Shown in pieces: positions 35,656-43,738 of a stretch of 62,050 bases of DNA (its first letter is position 1; each line of letters opens with the position of its first letter). The stretch spans positions 1-62,050 of the forward strand of contig CAYNDV010000009.1 in NCBI GenBank assembly GCA_964396055.1, in the 5' to 3' direction. The notes beneath the pieces were generated by a model. The model saw nothing but the letters and a program-made list of their open reading frames with translations. It was not told where the DNA came from and did not search any database. Source of the stretch: CAYJPV01 sp964396055 (GTDB taxonomy: Bacteria > Acidobacteriota > Vicinamibacteria > Vicinamibacterales > JAKQTR01). The translations under genes were made by a program, and so were the position numbers.

Positions 35656-36201
35656 ATGCCCAACGTGCGTGCGCTGACTTCGGCCTGCCTCCTTCTGCTC
35701 GTGGCGCTGACCCTGCCGGCCTGCGGCTACTCGCTGTCGGGCCGCGGGTCGTTCCTCCCGGCCTACATCCGCATCGTGGGCGTGCCGCAGTTCATCAACA
35801 ACACGCCGTACTTCGAGATCGAGCAGCTGTTCACCGAGAAGGTGCGATCCGAGTTCATCGGCCGCGGCCGCTACCAGGTCCTGCCGCAGGAGACGGGCGT
35901 GGACGCGCTGCTGCGCGGCTCCATCACCAACGTCAACATCGCGCCGGCAAACTTCAACGAACAGCAGCAGGCCACGCGGTACGTCATCACCATCACGATG
36001 AAGATCGAGTTCCGCGACGTGCGCAACAACCGGAACCTCTGGGAGAACCCGGCCATGTCGTTCCGCGAGGAGTACGACCTGCCGCCCGACTTCCAGGCGG
36101 GCAACCCCCAGGCGTTCTTCGGCCAGGGGGCCAACGCCCTCGAACGGGTGTCGACTGACTTCGCGCGATCCGTGGTGAGCGCGATCCTCGAAGCGTTCTG
36201 A
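35656..36201 (+). CDS. lptE: LPS-assembly lipoprotein LptE-like
   Basis: Outer-membrane lipoprotein that plugs the LptD pore for LPS insertion. The 181-residue precursor has a signal peptide with lipobox LPAC (Cys at about residue 22) followed by GYSLSGRGSFLP, the classic start of LptE-type proteins. The mature part contains IRIVGVPQFINNTPYFEIEQLFTEKVRSEFIGRGRYQV, matching the wider LptE/LPS-assembly lipoprotein family. Its location between leuS and holA is the standard order in many bacteria. Start ATG 35656 with AGGA upstream. Confidence 0.88.
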   Translation: MPNVRALTSACLLLLVALTLPACGYSLSGRGSFLPAYIRIVGVPQFINNTPYFEIEQLFTEKVRSEFIGRGRYQVLPQETGVDALLRGSITNVNIAPANFNEQQQATRYVITITMKIEFRDVRNNRNLWENPAMSFREEYDLPPDFQAGNPQAFFGQGANALERVSTDFARSVVSAILEAF

Positions 36202-36214
36202 CGGGATCGCGGCC

Positions 36215-37153
36215 GTGCCCACCCTCACACCCGATGCGTGCCTGGCGCAGATCGCCGCCGGGGCCCTGGCCCCGGTGTACCTCCTGGTCGGCCCGGACGC
36301 GGAGCAGAAGGCCGCCGTCGTGGCGGCCCTGACCGGGACGCTCGAGGAGGACCTCCGGGCGTTCAACCTGGACCGGATTCACGCGGCGGAATCGAAGGCC
36401 GACCTGCGCAAGCAGTTCTGGGGCGTGCTCGACCTCGCGCGCACCGTGCCGATGATGGCGCCGCGCCGCCTGGTGGTCGTGCTCGGCGCCGAGAAGCTGT
36501 TGGGCGCCCTGCGGGACGCCGACGGCGGGGCGGCGGAACTCGAGGCCCTCGAGGCGTACCTGGCGCGGCCGGAGTCGCAGTCGACCGTCGTGTTCGTGAC
36601 CGGGGACCCGCCGGACCGGCGGGCCCGCGCCGTGGTCGCCCTGGAGAAGTCCGCGACGGTGGTGGACTGCGATCCGCTGGAAGACGCCGGCGACGGGGCA
36701 GCCTGGGTGCGGGCCGAGGCCGCCCGCGAGGGCATCCGGATCGAGCCGTCGGCCGTGCGGCTGCTGGCCGGGCTGGCCGGCAACGACATCGGCCGTCTGC
36801 GGGCCGAGTTCGAACGGGCGCTGCTGTTCGCCTCCGGCGACGGCATCATCACCGAGTCGGCCGTCCAGGAGGTGGCTGGCGCGCCGACCACGCGCGATCC
36901 GTGGGCCATGACCAACGCGCTCGAGCGGCGCCAGGCCGGCGAGGCGTTGCGGGAACTGGCGCTCAAGCTGGATGCCGGCGAGTTCCCCGTCATGATCCTC
37001 GGGCAGCTCGCGTGGTTCGTCCGGACGAAGGTGCCGCCGCCGTCGGTGCGCCAGGCCCTGGAAGCGGTCTTCCGGACGGACGTCGCGCTGAAGACCTCGC
37101 GCGGAGAACCGCGCGTGCTCCTGGAGCGCCTGATCGTGGAATTGTGCAGGTAG
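36215..37153 (+). CDS. holA: DNA polymerase III delta subunit
   Basis: Clamp-loader subunit that opens the beta clamp. The 312-residue AAA+-like protein lacks a Walker A motif, as usual for delta. Recognisable parts are PVYLLVGPDAEQKAAVV, the RRLVVVLGAEKLLG strand, GIRIEPSAVRLLAGLAGNDIGRLRAEFERALLF (domain II) and a helical C-terminal collar ending RVLLERLIVELCR. GTG 36215 gives the family-like N-terminus TPDACLAQIAAGALAPVYLL. It ends the leuS-lptE-holA run and converges on rpsT, with hairpins in the 96-base gap. Confidence 0.88.
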   Translation: MPTLTPDACLAQIAAGALAPVYLLVGPDAEQKAAVVAALTGTLEEDLRAFNLDRIHAAESKADLRKQFWGVLDLARTVPMMAPRRLVVVLGAEKLLGALRDADGGAAELEALEAYLARPESQSTVVFVTGDPPDRRARAVVALEKSATVVDCDPLEDAGDGAAWVRAEAAREGIRIEPSAVRLLAGLAGNDIGRLRAEFERALLFASGDGIITESAVQEVAGAPTTRDPWAMTNALERRQAGEALRELALKLDAGEFPVMILGQLAWFVRTKVPPPSVRQALEAVFRTDVALKTSRGEPRVLLERLIVELCR

Positions 37154-37160
37154 TGCCGGT

Positions 37161-37182
37161 CGGGCGGGCGTGCACCCGCCCG
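37161..37182. terminator. hairpin between holA and rpsT (first)
   Basis: CGGGCGGG / CCCGCCCG arms with a CGTGCA loop, 8 bases after the holA stop. There is no T-tract. Since the flanking genes converge, it could end transcription from either side. Confidence 0.45.
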
Positions 37183-37206
37183 GGCGATCGGCCGGGCAGC
37201 CCTGGC

Positions 37207-37223
37207 GGGGCCGCAGGGGCCCC
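37207..37223. terminator. hairpin between holA and rpsT (second)
   Basis: GGGGCC / GGCCCC arms with a 5-base loop, closer to the rpsT end, flanked by further imperfect CCTG/CAGG pairing. With the first hairpin it makes a structured convergent intergenic region. Confidence 0.4.
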
Positions 37224-37249
37224 GGCGTCAGGGTGCACGGCGTGGCGCG

Positions 37250-37528
37250 TCAGGCGGCCTTCGGCGGGGTCTTCTTTGCGACGCGGGCGCTCAGGCGCGA
37301 CTTGTAGCGGGCCGCGGCGTTCTTGTGGATGATGCCCTTGCTGGCCATCCGGTCCACCAGCGCGACCGCCGCCTTCAGCTGTTCCTTCACCGCGTCGAAT
37401 TCGTTCTTGTCGACCGCGCCGCGAATCGCCTTCAGGGCGCCGCGCAGGCGGGCGCGAAGCTGCCGGTTGCGCTCGCGACGAACTACGTTCTGCCGATGCG
37501 CCTTGAGCGCGGATGCGTGACTAGCCAC
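37250..37528 (-). CDS. rpsT: 30S ribosomal protein S20
   Basis: Basic 92-residue ribosomal protein that binds 16S rRNA. Typical features are SALKAHRQNVVRRERNRQLRARLRGALKAIR near the N-terminus, KAAVALVDRMASKGIIHKNAAARYKSRLSARV and a Lys/Ala-rich tail. The start is GTG at 37528 (MASHASALKAHRQ), where most S20 genes use ATG. A TAGAAT -10 lies about 58 bases upstream. The gene is convergent with holA and divergent from the HD-GYP gene; S20 autoregulation through its leader, known in other bacteria, is possible. Confidence 0.96.
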   Translation of the reverse strand: MASHASALKAHRQNVVRRERNRQLRARLRGALKAIRGAVDKNEFDAVKEQLKAAVALVDRMASKGIIHKNAAARYKSRLSARVAKKTPPKAA

Positions 37529-37585
37529 TATGTCCTCTGCGTACAGGCCTACGGGACGGCCCCATGCCGACCCGGCGAAACTCTG

Positions 37586-37591
37586 ATTCTA
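37586..37591 (-). promoter_or_regulatory. -10 element of rpsT
   Basis: TAGAAT on the minus strand, 57 bases before the GTG start, in the AT-rich patch of the 295-base divergent region. It predicts a leader of about 50 bases. Confidence 0.5.
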
Positions 37592-37665
37592 CCACTTCAC
37601 ACCGTTTCGCGCGAGCCACACGGCCCGAGGGGCGACCCACCGCGACGGTAGCCGGCCGGCCGGCC

Positions 37666-37697
37666 GGCGCGCCACGGGGTCCGCGCCGTGGCGCGCC
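37666..37697. other. perfect 12-bp hairpin in the rpsT/HD-GYP divergent region
   Basis: GGCGCGCCACGG / CCGTGGCGCGCC with an 8-base loop, preceded by a GCCGGCCGGCCGGCC run. It lies between two divergent genes, so it does not follow any gene and is not an ordinary terminator. Apart from this and the rpsT -10, I see nothing in the 295-base gap 37529-37823. Confidence 0.6.
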
Positions 37698-37823
37698 CTG
37701 ACGTGCAGCTCCGGGCAGACGCCAGGACGCCCGATGCGTGGCATCGACCTTGCCATGAACTGAGCGGCGCACCCGCGGTGGGTACGCCCGAACCGCTGCC
37801 GCCGGGCAGCGCCGGGGAGCCAG

Positions 37824-38504
37824 ATGCTGCAATCCCAGCTGGGCCGGGTCGATGTCGTTACCGACGCGCTCGAGCGGGCCCGTCCCGCCGTGGCGGGGCA
37901 CTGCCGGCGCGTCGCGGCCTATGCCGTCCGCCTCGCGGTGCAGTACGAGCTCGACCGGGACACGATCGAGACCATCCGCCTGGGCGCCCTGCTGCATGAC
38001 GTCGGCAAGATGTTGATTGCCCCGCGCATCCTGGACAAGCCCTCGCGCCCGACCGAGCGCGAATGGCAGGAACTGCGCATTCACCCGCAGCTCGGCGTGG
38101 ACATCGCGCACCGGACCGGTTTCGATGACGAGGTGTGCGGCATCGTGCTGTACCACCACGAGCGGTACGACGGCCGGGGGTATCCCGACGGGCTCGCCGG
38201 ACGGCAGATCCCGTTTCCGGCGCGCCTGGTGAGCGTCATGGACGCGTTCGACGCCCTCACCAGCGCGCGCGACTACCGTGATCAGTTGAGCGTGGAGGCG
38301 GCGAGGCAGTTGATCGCGCGCGAAGCGGGGACGAAGTACTGCCCGTGGATCGTCAGCGGGCTGCTGGCGCTGCCGGCCGCCATGCTGACACCGCCGGCCC
38401 GGGAGGAGGCGGCACCTGAATGGGCCGAGGTGAGCGGCCCGTTCATCAGCGATCCCGGCGTGCTGCGGCAGGAGTGGAGAGGGACGGAGGCGGGGGTCAA
38501 TTGA
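37824..38504 (+). CDS. HD-GYP domain phosphodiesterase-like protein
   Basis: Stand-alone HD-GYP domain, 226 residues, of the type that degrades cyclic di-GMP. The HD pair (LGALLHDVGK), RIHPQLGVDIA, the diagnostic HHERYDGRGYPDGL and the end of the domain (FDALTSARDYR) are all intact. There is no receiver, PAS or membrane domain, so the input signal is not encoded here. The C-terminal 60 residues are unrecognised. No ribosome-binding site stands out before ATG 37824, although GGGGAG is close. It converges on the lytic transglycosylase with 5 bases between stops. Confidence 0.88.
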   Translation: MLQSQLGRVDVVTDALERARPAVAGHCRRVAAYAVRLAVQYELDRDTIETIRLGALLHDVGKMLIAPRILDKPSRPTEREWQELRIHPQLGVDIAHRTGFDDEVCGIVLYHHERYDGRGYPDGLAGRQIPFPARLVSVMDAFDALTSARDYRDQLSVEAARQLIAREAGTKYCPWIVSGLLALPAAMLTPPAREEAAPEWAEVSGPFISDPGVLRQEWRGTEAGVN

Positions 38505-38509
38505 GGCCC

Positions 38510-39220
38510 CTAGAACGAGACCACTTCGTATTGTCCCGCCGCGGGCCGGGTGTTGGAGTACTTCGGCACGGGCCGGCCGTTGACGATCTCGATGGTCTTG
38601 TAGAACACGCGGCCGGAGGCCACGGTGGTGGCGGGACCGGAGAGCGTCTGGACCTTGTCGACGTAACGCTGCGTTTCCTTGTAAGGCGGAATGGCGTAGC
38701 CGTATCGTTCGACGGCCGTGGGACCCGCGTTGTAGGCGGCCAGGGCCAGGGTTTCGTCCTGGCCGTACCGGTCGAGCAGGGTCCGGAGGTAGGCCACGCC
38801 GCCGCGGATGTTCTCGTCGGGGTCGTAGACGTTTCTGACGCCGAACTCCGCCGCCGTTCCGGGCATGAGCTGCATCAACCCCTTGGCGCCCTTCACCGAT
38901 TTTGCCCGCGGGTTGAAGGCGGATTCGACCTGGATGACCGCCCGCACGAGGTCCGCGCTGACGTTATAGGTGCGGGCGTGCTGGTCGATGAGGTGGTCGT
39001 ACCGGCCGGCGACGGCCGGCTCCACCCGCCGGGTGGTCCGGAGGTGCGCCGCGCCGCCGACGGCGTAGGTCGGCGCGGCGCCGCACCGGCTGCGCTGATC
39101 CGACAGGATCAGGTTGCCGGCGCCATCGCGGCACGAGAAGATCTGGGCGGATGCGGGGACGGCGGCCCCGGAGGCAGCCGCGCAGACAGCGAGGGCGAGA
39201 AGCAGGCGTGGGGAAGTCAT
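38510..39220 (-). CDS. secreted lytic transglycosylase (SLT family)
   Basis: Periplasmic peptidoglycan-cleaving enzyme, 236 residues. A signal peptide (cleavage after ASA) is followed by a short DUF4124-like segment (IFSCRDGAGNLILSDQ), then the goose-lysozyme-like SLT domain: catalytic Glu in VIQVESAFNPRA, SVKGAKGLMQLMPGTAAEFG, AYLRTLLDRYG and AYNAGPTAVERYG. The C-terminal 40 residues contain VFYKTIEIVNGRPVPKYSN, a tail seen in related proteins. Stand-alone, it lies 37 bases downstream of alaS on the same strand. Confidence 0.92.
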   Translation of the reverse strand: MTSPRLLLALAVCAAASGAAVPASAQIFSCRDGAGNLILSDQRSRCGAAPTYAVGGAAHLRTTRRVEPAVAGRYDHLIDQHARTYNVSADLVRAVIQVESAFNPRAKSVKGAKGLMQLMPGTAAEFGVRNVYDPDENIRGGVAYLRTLLDRYGQDETLALAAYNAGPTAVERYGYAIPPYKETQRYVDKVQTLSGPATTVASGRVFYKTIEIVNGRPVPKYSNTRPAAGQYEVVSF

Positions 39221-39257
39221 GCGTCCACCCGGTTATCGGCCCTCCCGGCGCGGGCCT

Positions 39258-41945
39258 TCAGGAGGCCAGCGCGTCCCGCAGGAACTGACGTGCAGCCGCG
39301 AGCAGGTCGTCGATGCGCTCGGGTTGCTTACCACCGGCCTCGGCGAAATCCGCGCGGCCGCCTCCGCCGCCGCCCACGATGGGCGCGATCTGCTTGACCA
39401 CCTTGCCGGCCTGCACCCGGGCGGTGAGGTCGGCTGAGACCGACACGACGAAACTCACCTTGCCGTCGGCCGCCGCGGCCAGGACGACGACCCCGGTCCC
39501 GAGTTTCCCTTTCAAAGAGTCTGCCAGATCGCGGAGGCCCGATTTATCGAGGCCTTCCACGCGGCGGGTCAGGATCCGGGCCGCCCCGATCGTCAGCGTC
39601 TCGTCAGTTTCGGCCGACGGACCGCCCCCCATGGCGGCCTTCATCTTCAGCTGGGCCACCTCCCGCTGGAGCCGCTTCTGCTCGGCCAGGAGCCGGTCGA
39701 TCGCCTCGCTGACGTGGCCGGGACCCGCGTTGAGCCGCCCCATCGCCTCGTCGAGGGCGGCACGGCGTTCCTGGAGGTACTGCACGGCCGACCCGCCGGT
39801 GACCGCTTCGATGCGGCGCGTGCCGGCAGCGATGCCGCCTTCCTCGACGATGACGAACGGGCCGATGTCACCGGTGGCGCGGCAGTGCGTGCCTCCGCAC
39901 AGTTCCTGGCTGAAGCCGGGCACCGACACGACGCGGACCGCATCGCCGTACTTCTCGCCGAACAGGGCCATGGCTCCCGCGGCGATGGCGTCCTGGGTGG
40001 GTTTCACCTCGGTGGCCACCGGCGTATTGCGGTAGACCTCTTCGTTGACGAGCCGTTCGATCTCGGCGCGTTCGGCCGGCGAGACGGGCGCGTAGTGCAC
40101 GAAGTCGAAGCGCAGGCGCTCGGGCGAGACCATCGAGCCCGCCTGCTTCACGTGGGGGCCCAGCACGCGGCGCAGCGCGGCGTGCAGGAGATGTGTTCCC
40201 GTATGGTTGCGGCGCGTCGCATCCCGCCGCGCCACGTCCACGCCGGCGTCCAGGCTGGCGCCGGGGCGCAGGGCGCCGCGCTCCACGCTCACGCGGTGGA
40301 GGCGGGGCCAGCCCTGGAGCCCCCGCGTCAGGCCCGTGACCCGGGCCTCCGCGGACCCGTCGGCCGCCACGAGCCGGCCGGTGTCGGACACCTGCCCGCC
40401 GGACTCCACATAGAACGGCGTGCGCGCGAGGGCGACGAACCCCTCCTGCCCGGCCGACAACTCGGCCGCCTCGGCCCCGCCCGCATCCAGCACGGCCACC
40501 ACCGGCACGCCGGCCAGGTGCACCGCCGTGTAGCCCTCGAAGATGTCGCCCGCCGCTTCAAGCGCCTGGCGGGTCGTGTCGGCCACCTGGAACCCCTCAG
40601 CGGCCACGGCGGTGCCGAACGCACTCTTCGCCCGCGCCCGCTCGCGCTGGGCCTCGAGGGCCTGCTCGAACGCAGCCCGGTCGAGGGCGAGGTTGCGCTG
40701 CCCGGCGAGGTCTTCGATAAAGTCCACGGGCATGCCGTACGAGTCGTACAGGCGGAAGGCTTCGTCGCCGGAGACGACCCCTGCGGCCGCCGAGCGGTCC
40801 AGGAGATCCTCCAGGCGGGGCAGGCCGCCAGCCAGCACGGCGTCGAACCGCTCCTCCTCGGTGTGCACGACCCGGGTGACGTAGGCATGGCCCGACTTCA
40901 GTTCGGGATACGCGTCACCCATCTGGGCCACCAGGACGTCCACCAGCGTGTGCAGGAACGGCTCCTTGAGGCCGAGCTTGTGGCCGTGGCGCATGGCGCG
41001 TCGCATGATCTTGCGCAGGACATAGCCGCGCCACTCGTTGGAGGGCACCACGCCATCGGCGATGAGGAAGGTCGTGGCGCGGGCATGATCGGCGATGACC
41101 CGCATCGACACGTCGGCGGGGTCCATGGTGCCGCCGTGGCGCCGTCCCGCCAGGGCGCCGATGGCGTCGAGCAGCGGGGTGAAGAGGTCCGTATCGTAGT
41201 TCGACAGCCGGTCCTGCATGAGCGCGGCGATCCGTTCGAGGCCCATGCCCGTGTCGATGGAGGGCGCGGGCAGCGGCTCGAGGCTGCCGTCGGCCTGGCG
41301 GTTGAACTCCATGAACACGTTGTTCCAGATCTCGATGTACCGGTCGCACGAGCACTCGAGGCCGCGGCACTCGGGCTCCGGGCACGGGACGTGATCGCCC
41401 CGGTAGTAGTGCACCTCGGAGCAGCGACCGCAGGGGCCCGTCTCGCCCATGGACCAGAAGTTGTCGGCGCTGCCGAGTTCGAGGATGCGGTTGGCCGGCA
41501 GCACCCGGGCCCAGAACCCGTACGCCTCCTCGTCGCGAGGGATGCCCGGCTCGCCCGCGAAGACGGTGGCGAACAGGCGGTCCGGCGGGAGTTTCCAGAC
41601 ATCGGTCAGGAGGCCCCAGGCGAGGGCGATGGCGTCCTGCTTGAAGTAGTCGCCGAAGGAGAAGTTGCCGAGCATCTCGAAGAACGTGTGGTGGCGCAGT
41701 GAGGGCCCGACGTTCTCCAGGTCGTTGTGCTTGCCGCTGACGCGCATACACTTCTGCGAGGTCGCGGCGCGGCGGTAGTCCCGGCGGTCCTTGCCCAGGA
41801 ACACGTCCTTGAACTGGTTCATGCCCGCGTTGGTGAAGAGCAGGGTCGGATCGTCGGCGGGCACGAGAGGGGAACTGGCCACGACACGGTGGCCGTGCCG
41901 CTCGAAATAGGCCAGGAAGGACGCGCGGAGTTCGGCGGAAGTCAT
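39258..41945 (-). CDS. alaS: alanyl-tRNA synthetase
   Basis: Class II synthetase for tRNA-Ala, 895 residues, full length. It shows TSAELRASFLAYFERHGH, NAGMNQFKDVFLGKD, the aminoacylation domain with a four-Cys insert (about residues 180-205), the editing domain with its metal site (HTGTHLLHAALR and CGGTHCRATGDIG) and the C-Ala oligomerisation domain ending in GGRADFAEAGGKQP. A TAGAAT lies exactly 6 bases before the ATG, so the transcript would start at or within a base of the start codon. The gene directly upstream on this strand is recX, the common alaS-recX pairing in reversed order. Confidence 0.96.
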   Translation of the reverse strand: MTSAELRASFLAYFERHGHRVVASSPLVPADDPTLLFTNAGMNQFKDVFLGKDRRDYRRAATSQKCMRVSGKHNDLENVGPSLRHHTFFEMLGNFSFGDYFKQDAIALAWGLLTDVWKLPPDRLFATVFAGEPGIPRDEEAYGFWARVLPANRILELGSADNFWSMGETGPCGRCSEVHYYRGDHVPCPEPECRGLECSCDRYIEIWNNVFMEFNRQADGSLEPLPAPSIDTGMGLERIAALMQDRLSNYDTDLFTPLLDAIGALAGRRHGGTMDPADVSMRVIADHARATTFLIADGVVPSNEWRGYVLRKIMRRAMRHGHKLGLKEPFLHTLVDVLVAQMGDAYPELKSGHAYVTRVVHTEEERFDAVLAGGLPRLEDLLDRSAAAGVVSGDEAFRLYDSYGMPVDFIEDLAGQRNLALDRAAFEQALEAQRERARAKSAFGTAVAAEGFQVADTTRQALEAAGDIFEGYTAVHLAGVPVVAVLDAGGAEAAELSAGQEGFVALARTPFYVESGGQVSDTGRLVAADGSAEARVTGLTRGLQGWPRLHRVSVERGALRPGASLDAGVDVARRDATRRNHTGTHLLHAALRRVLGPHVKQAGSMVSPERLRFDFVHYAPVSPAERAEIERLVNEEVYRNTPVATEVKPTQDAIAAGAMALFGEKYGDAVRVVSVPGFSQELCGGTHCRATGDIGPFVIVEEGGIAAGTRRIEAVTGGSAVQYLQERRAALDEAMGRLNAGPGHVSEAIDRLLAEQKRLQREVAQLKMKAAMGGGPSAETDETLTIGAARILTRRVEGLDKSGLRDLADSLKGKLGTGVVVLAAAADGKVSFVVSVSADLTARVQAGKVVKQIAPIVGGGGGGRADFAEAGGKQPERIDDLLAAARQFLRDALAS

Positions 41946-41951
41946 CCGCCT

Positions 41952-41957
41952 ATTCTA
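41952..41957 (-). promoter_or_regulatory. -10 element of alaS with N6 to the start codon
   Basis: TAGAAT, spacer AGGCGG, then ATG on the minus strand. A start point 6-7 bases after the -10 coincides with the start codon, which implies a leaderless mRNA. CTGACC 19 bases further upstream could serve as a -35. Confidence 0.6.
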
Positions 41958-41978
41958 CCAAGAGCGGCGGGGGCGCGG

Positions 41979-42560
41979 TCAGGCGCCGTCCTCGTCGTCG
42001 TCCAGCGGCGGCGCCTGGCCGGTGCGGCGCCGGAGGGCTTCACGCGCCACGCCGGCGGCGTAGCCGCGGCGGAGGAGCATGGCGAAGAGGCGCCGGCTGG
42101 CGGCCTGGTCGCCGCGGTCGAGCGGGCGGCCCCGCAGCTTCAGGTCGAGGACGCGTTCGACAGCGGCGCGTTCGTCCTGGTCCGACAGCGTCTCGGCCAG
42201 CGCGGCCTCGGCACCGTCAGGCGTGAATCCCCGGGCCACGAGTTCGCGCCTGGCGCGGGCGCGCCCGTGGCGCTTGACGTGCACCAGCGTGTGCGCGACG
42301 GCCCGCACCGCGCGTTGCTCGTCCAGGGCCCGGGAGGCCGTGAGGCGCTCGACGGCTGCCTCCACGGCGTCCGGTTGGAAGCCGCGTGCCGCCAGGCGCT
42401 CGCGGACGCCAGCGGCCGACAGTTCACGGCCCGCCAGCAGACGGAGTCCAGCCGCCCAGGCCTCCTCGCGGGCCTTCACGGGATCGAGGGGCGCCGCCTC
42501 CGCGGCGGGCGCCGTCCCCTGACCGACGCGCCGAACCGACGGGCGGCGGGCGAACGTCAT
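41979..42560 (-). CDS. recX: RecX-family regulatory protein
   Basis: Small helical protein that inhibits RecA filaments. The 193-residue product has three-helix repeats typical of RecX: AREEAWAAGLRLLAGRELSAAGVRERLAARGF, LTASRALDEQRAVRAVAHTLVHVKRHGRARARRELVARGF, and FAMLLRRGYAAGVAREAL. A charged Asp/Glu tail ends it. ATG 42560 (MTFARRP) follows the end of pilT by about 17 bases; the frame is open much further upstream only as a shadow. The RecX call rests on helical repeats and its place beside alaS; recA is not in the window. Confidence 0.84.
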   Translation of the reverse strand: MTFARRPSVRRVGQGTAPAAEAAPLDPVKAREEAWAAGLRLLAGRELSAAGVRERLAARGFQPDAVEAAVERLTASRALDEQRAVRAVAHTLVHVKRHGRARARRELVARGFTPDGAEAALAETLSDQDERAAVERVLDLKLRGRPLDRGDQAASRRLFAMLLRRGYAAGVAREALRRRTGQAPPLDDDEDGA

Positions 42561-42577
42561 GATGCGCGTCCCGGGGC

Positions 42578-43735
42578 TTACCGTCCGAATCGGGTGATCT
42601 CGACGGCGCCGCTCTTCGAGCCGACGACGTCGCGGGCCATCTGGTCCCGGGCTTCGTCGGCCACGTTGCTGATGCCCTGCACCTTGAGCTTGAAGTCGTC
42701 GGGATTCGATGCCCACCGGAGGGCTTCGTCGAAGGTGATGAGGTTGCGCCGCAGGAGCCCGAGCAGGGACTGGTCGAACGACTGCATGCCGTACTGCGAC
42801 GTGCCGCCCTCGATGGCGCTCTGGATCAGGTGCGTCTTCTCCTTGTCGACGATGCAGTCGCGCACGAACGCCGTGGCGACGAGGACTTCGACCGCGGGCA
42901 CGCGGCCCTGGCCGTCGGCGCGGGGCACCAGCCGCATGGAGATGACCGCCTTCAACACCGACGCGAGTTGCAGCCGGATCTGCTTCTGCTGGTGCGGCGG
43001 GAACACCGCGATGATGCGGTTGATCGTCTCGGTCGCATCCAGCGTGTGCAGGGTGGAGAGCACCAGGTGGCCGGTCTCGGCCGCGAGCAGCGCCGTCTCG
43101 ATCGTCTCGAAGTCGCGCATCTCGCCCACCAGGATGACGTCGGGGTCCTGGCGCAGGGCGGCGCGCATCGCGGCGGCGAAGTTCCGGGTGTCGGTGGCCA
43201 CCTCGCGCTGGTTGATGATGGCCTTGACGTCGCGGTGGAGGAACTCGATCGGGTCCTCGATCGTGATGACGTGGACCCGGCTGGTCTGGTTGATGTGATC
43301 GACCATGGCGGCGAGCGTGGTGCTCTTGCCGCTGCCGGTGGTGCCGGTCACCAGCACCAGGCCGCGTTCTTCTTCGGCGATGCTGCGGATGACCGGCGGC
43401 AGATCCAGATCCTCGAACTTCGTCACCTGCATCGGGATGACGCGCAGCACCATCCCCACGGTGCCCCGCTGCTGGAAGACGCTGCACCGGAAGCGGCCCA
43501 GGCCGGGGACCGCGTAGGCGACGTCCACGTCCATCGCCTCCTTGAAGCGGTCCCGGGCGCTGGCGGGCAGCAGGGCCGCCGCCATCGCCACCGTGTCGTC
43601 GTGCGTCAGGCGCTTGTCCTCGGACAGGGGCACGAGTTCGCCGCCCAGGCGCATCATCGGGGGCGAGCCGACCTTGATGTGCAGGTCGGACGCGCCCTGT
43701 TCGACGGCGATGGTCAGCAGGTCGTCGATGTGCAT
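42578..43735 (-). CDS. pilT: type IV pilus retraction ATPase PilT
   Basis: Hexameric ATPase that powers pilus retraction and twitching. The 385 residues include the N-terminal PAS-like domain (HIDDLLTIAVEQGASDLHIKVGSPP), Walker A TGTTGSGKSTT, the Asp box DPIEFLHRDVKAIINQREV, Walker B PDVILVGEMRD, the His box TGHLVLSTLHT and the PilT C-terminal motif in which AIRNLIRE is replaced by SAIEGGTSQYGMQSFDQSL. That variant still follows the PilT pattern. No other pilus gene is nearby. It starts 3 bases after the ilvE stop, so it is co-transcribed with ilvE. Confidence 0.93.
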   Translation of the reverse strand: MHIDDLLTIAVEQGASDLHIKVGSPPMMRLGGELVPLSEDKRLTHDDTVAMAAALLPASARDRFKEAMDVDVAYAVPGLGRFRCSVFQQRGTVGMVLRVIPMQVTKFEDLDLPPVIRSIAEEERGLVLVTGTTGSGKSTTLAAMVDHINQTSRVHVITIEDPIEFLHRDVKAIINQREVATDTRNFAAAMRAALRQDPDVILVGEMRDFETIETALLAAETGHLVLSTLHTLDATETINRIIAVFPPHQQKQIRLQLASVLKAVISMRLVPRADGQGRVPAVEVLVATAFVRDCIVDKEKTHLIQSAIEGGTSQYGMQSFDQSLLGLLRRNLITFDEALRWASNPDDFKLKVQGISNVADEARDQMARDVVGSKSGAVEITRFGR

Positions 43736-43738
43736 GAG

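Noticed and set aside
37529..37823. tRNA or other RNA gene in the largest gap
   Set aside because: I found no cloverleaf or conserved tRNA boxes; only an rpsT -10 and a hairpin. None of the other gaps is long enough or tRNA-like.
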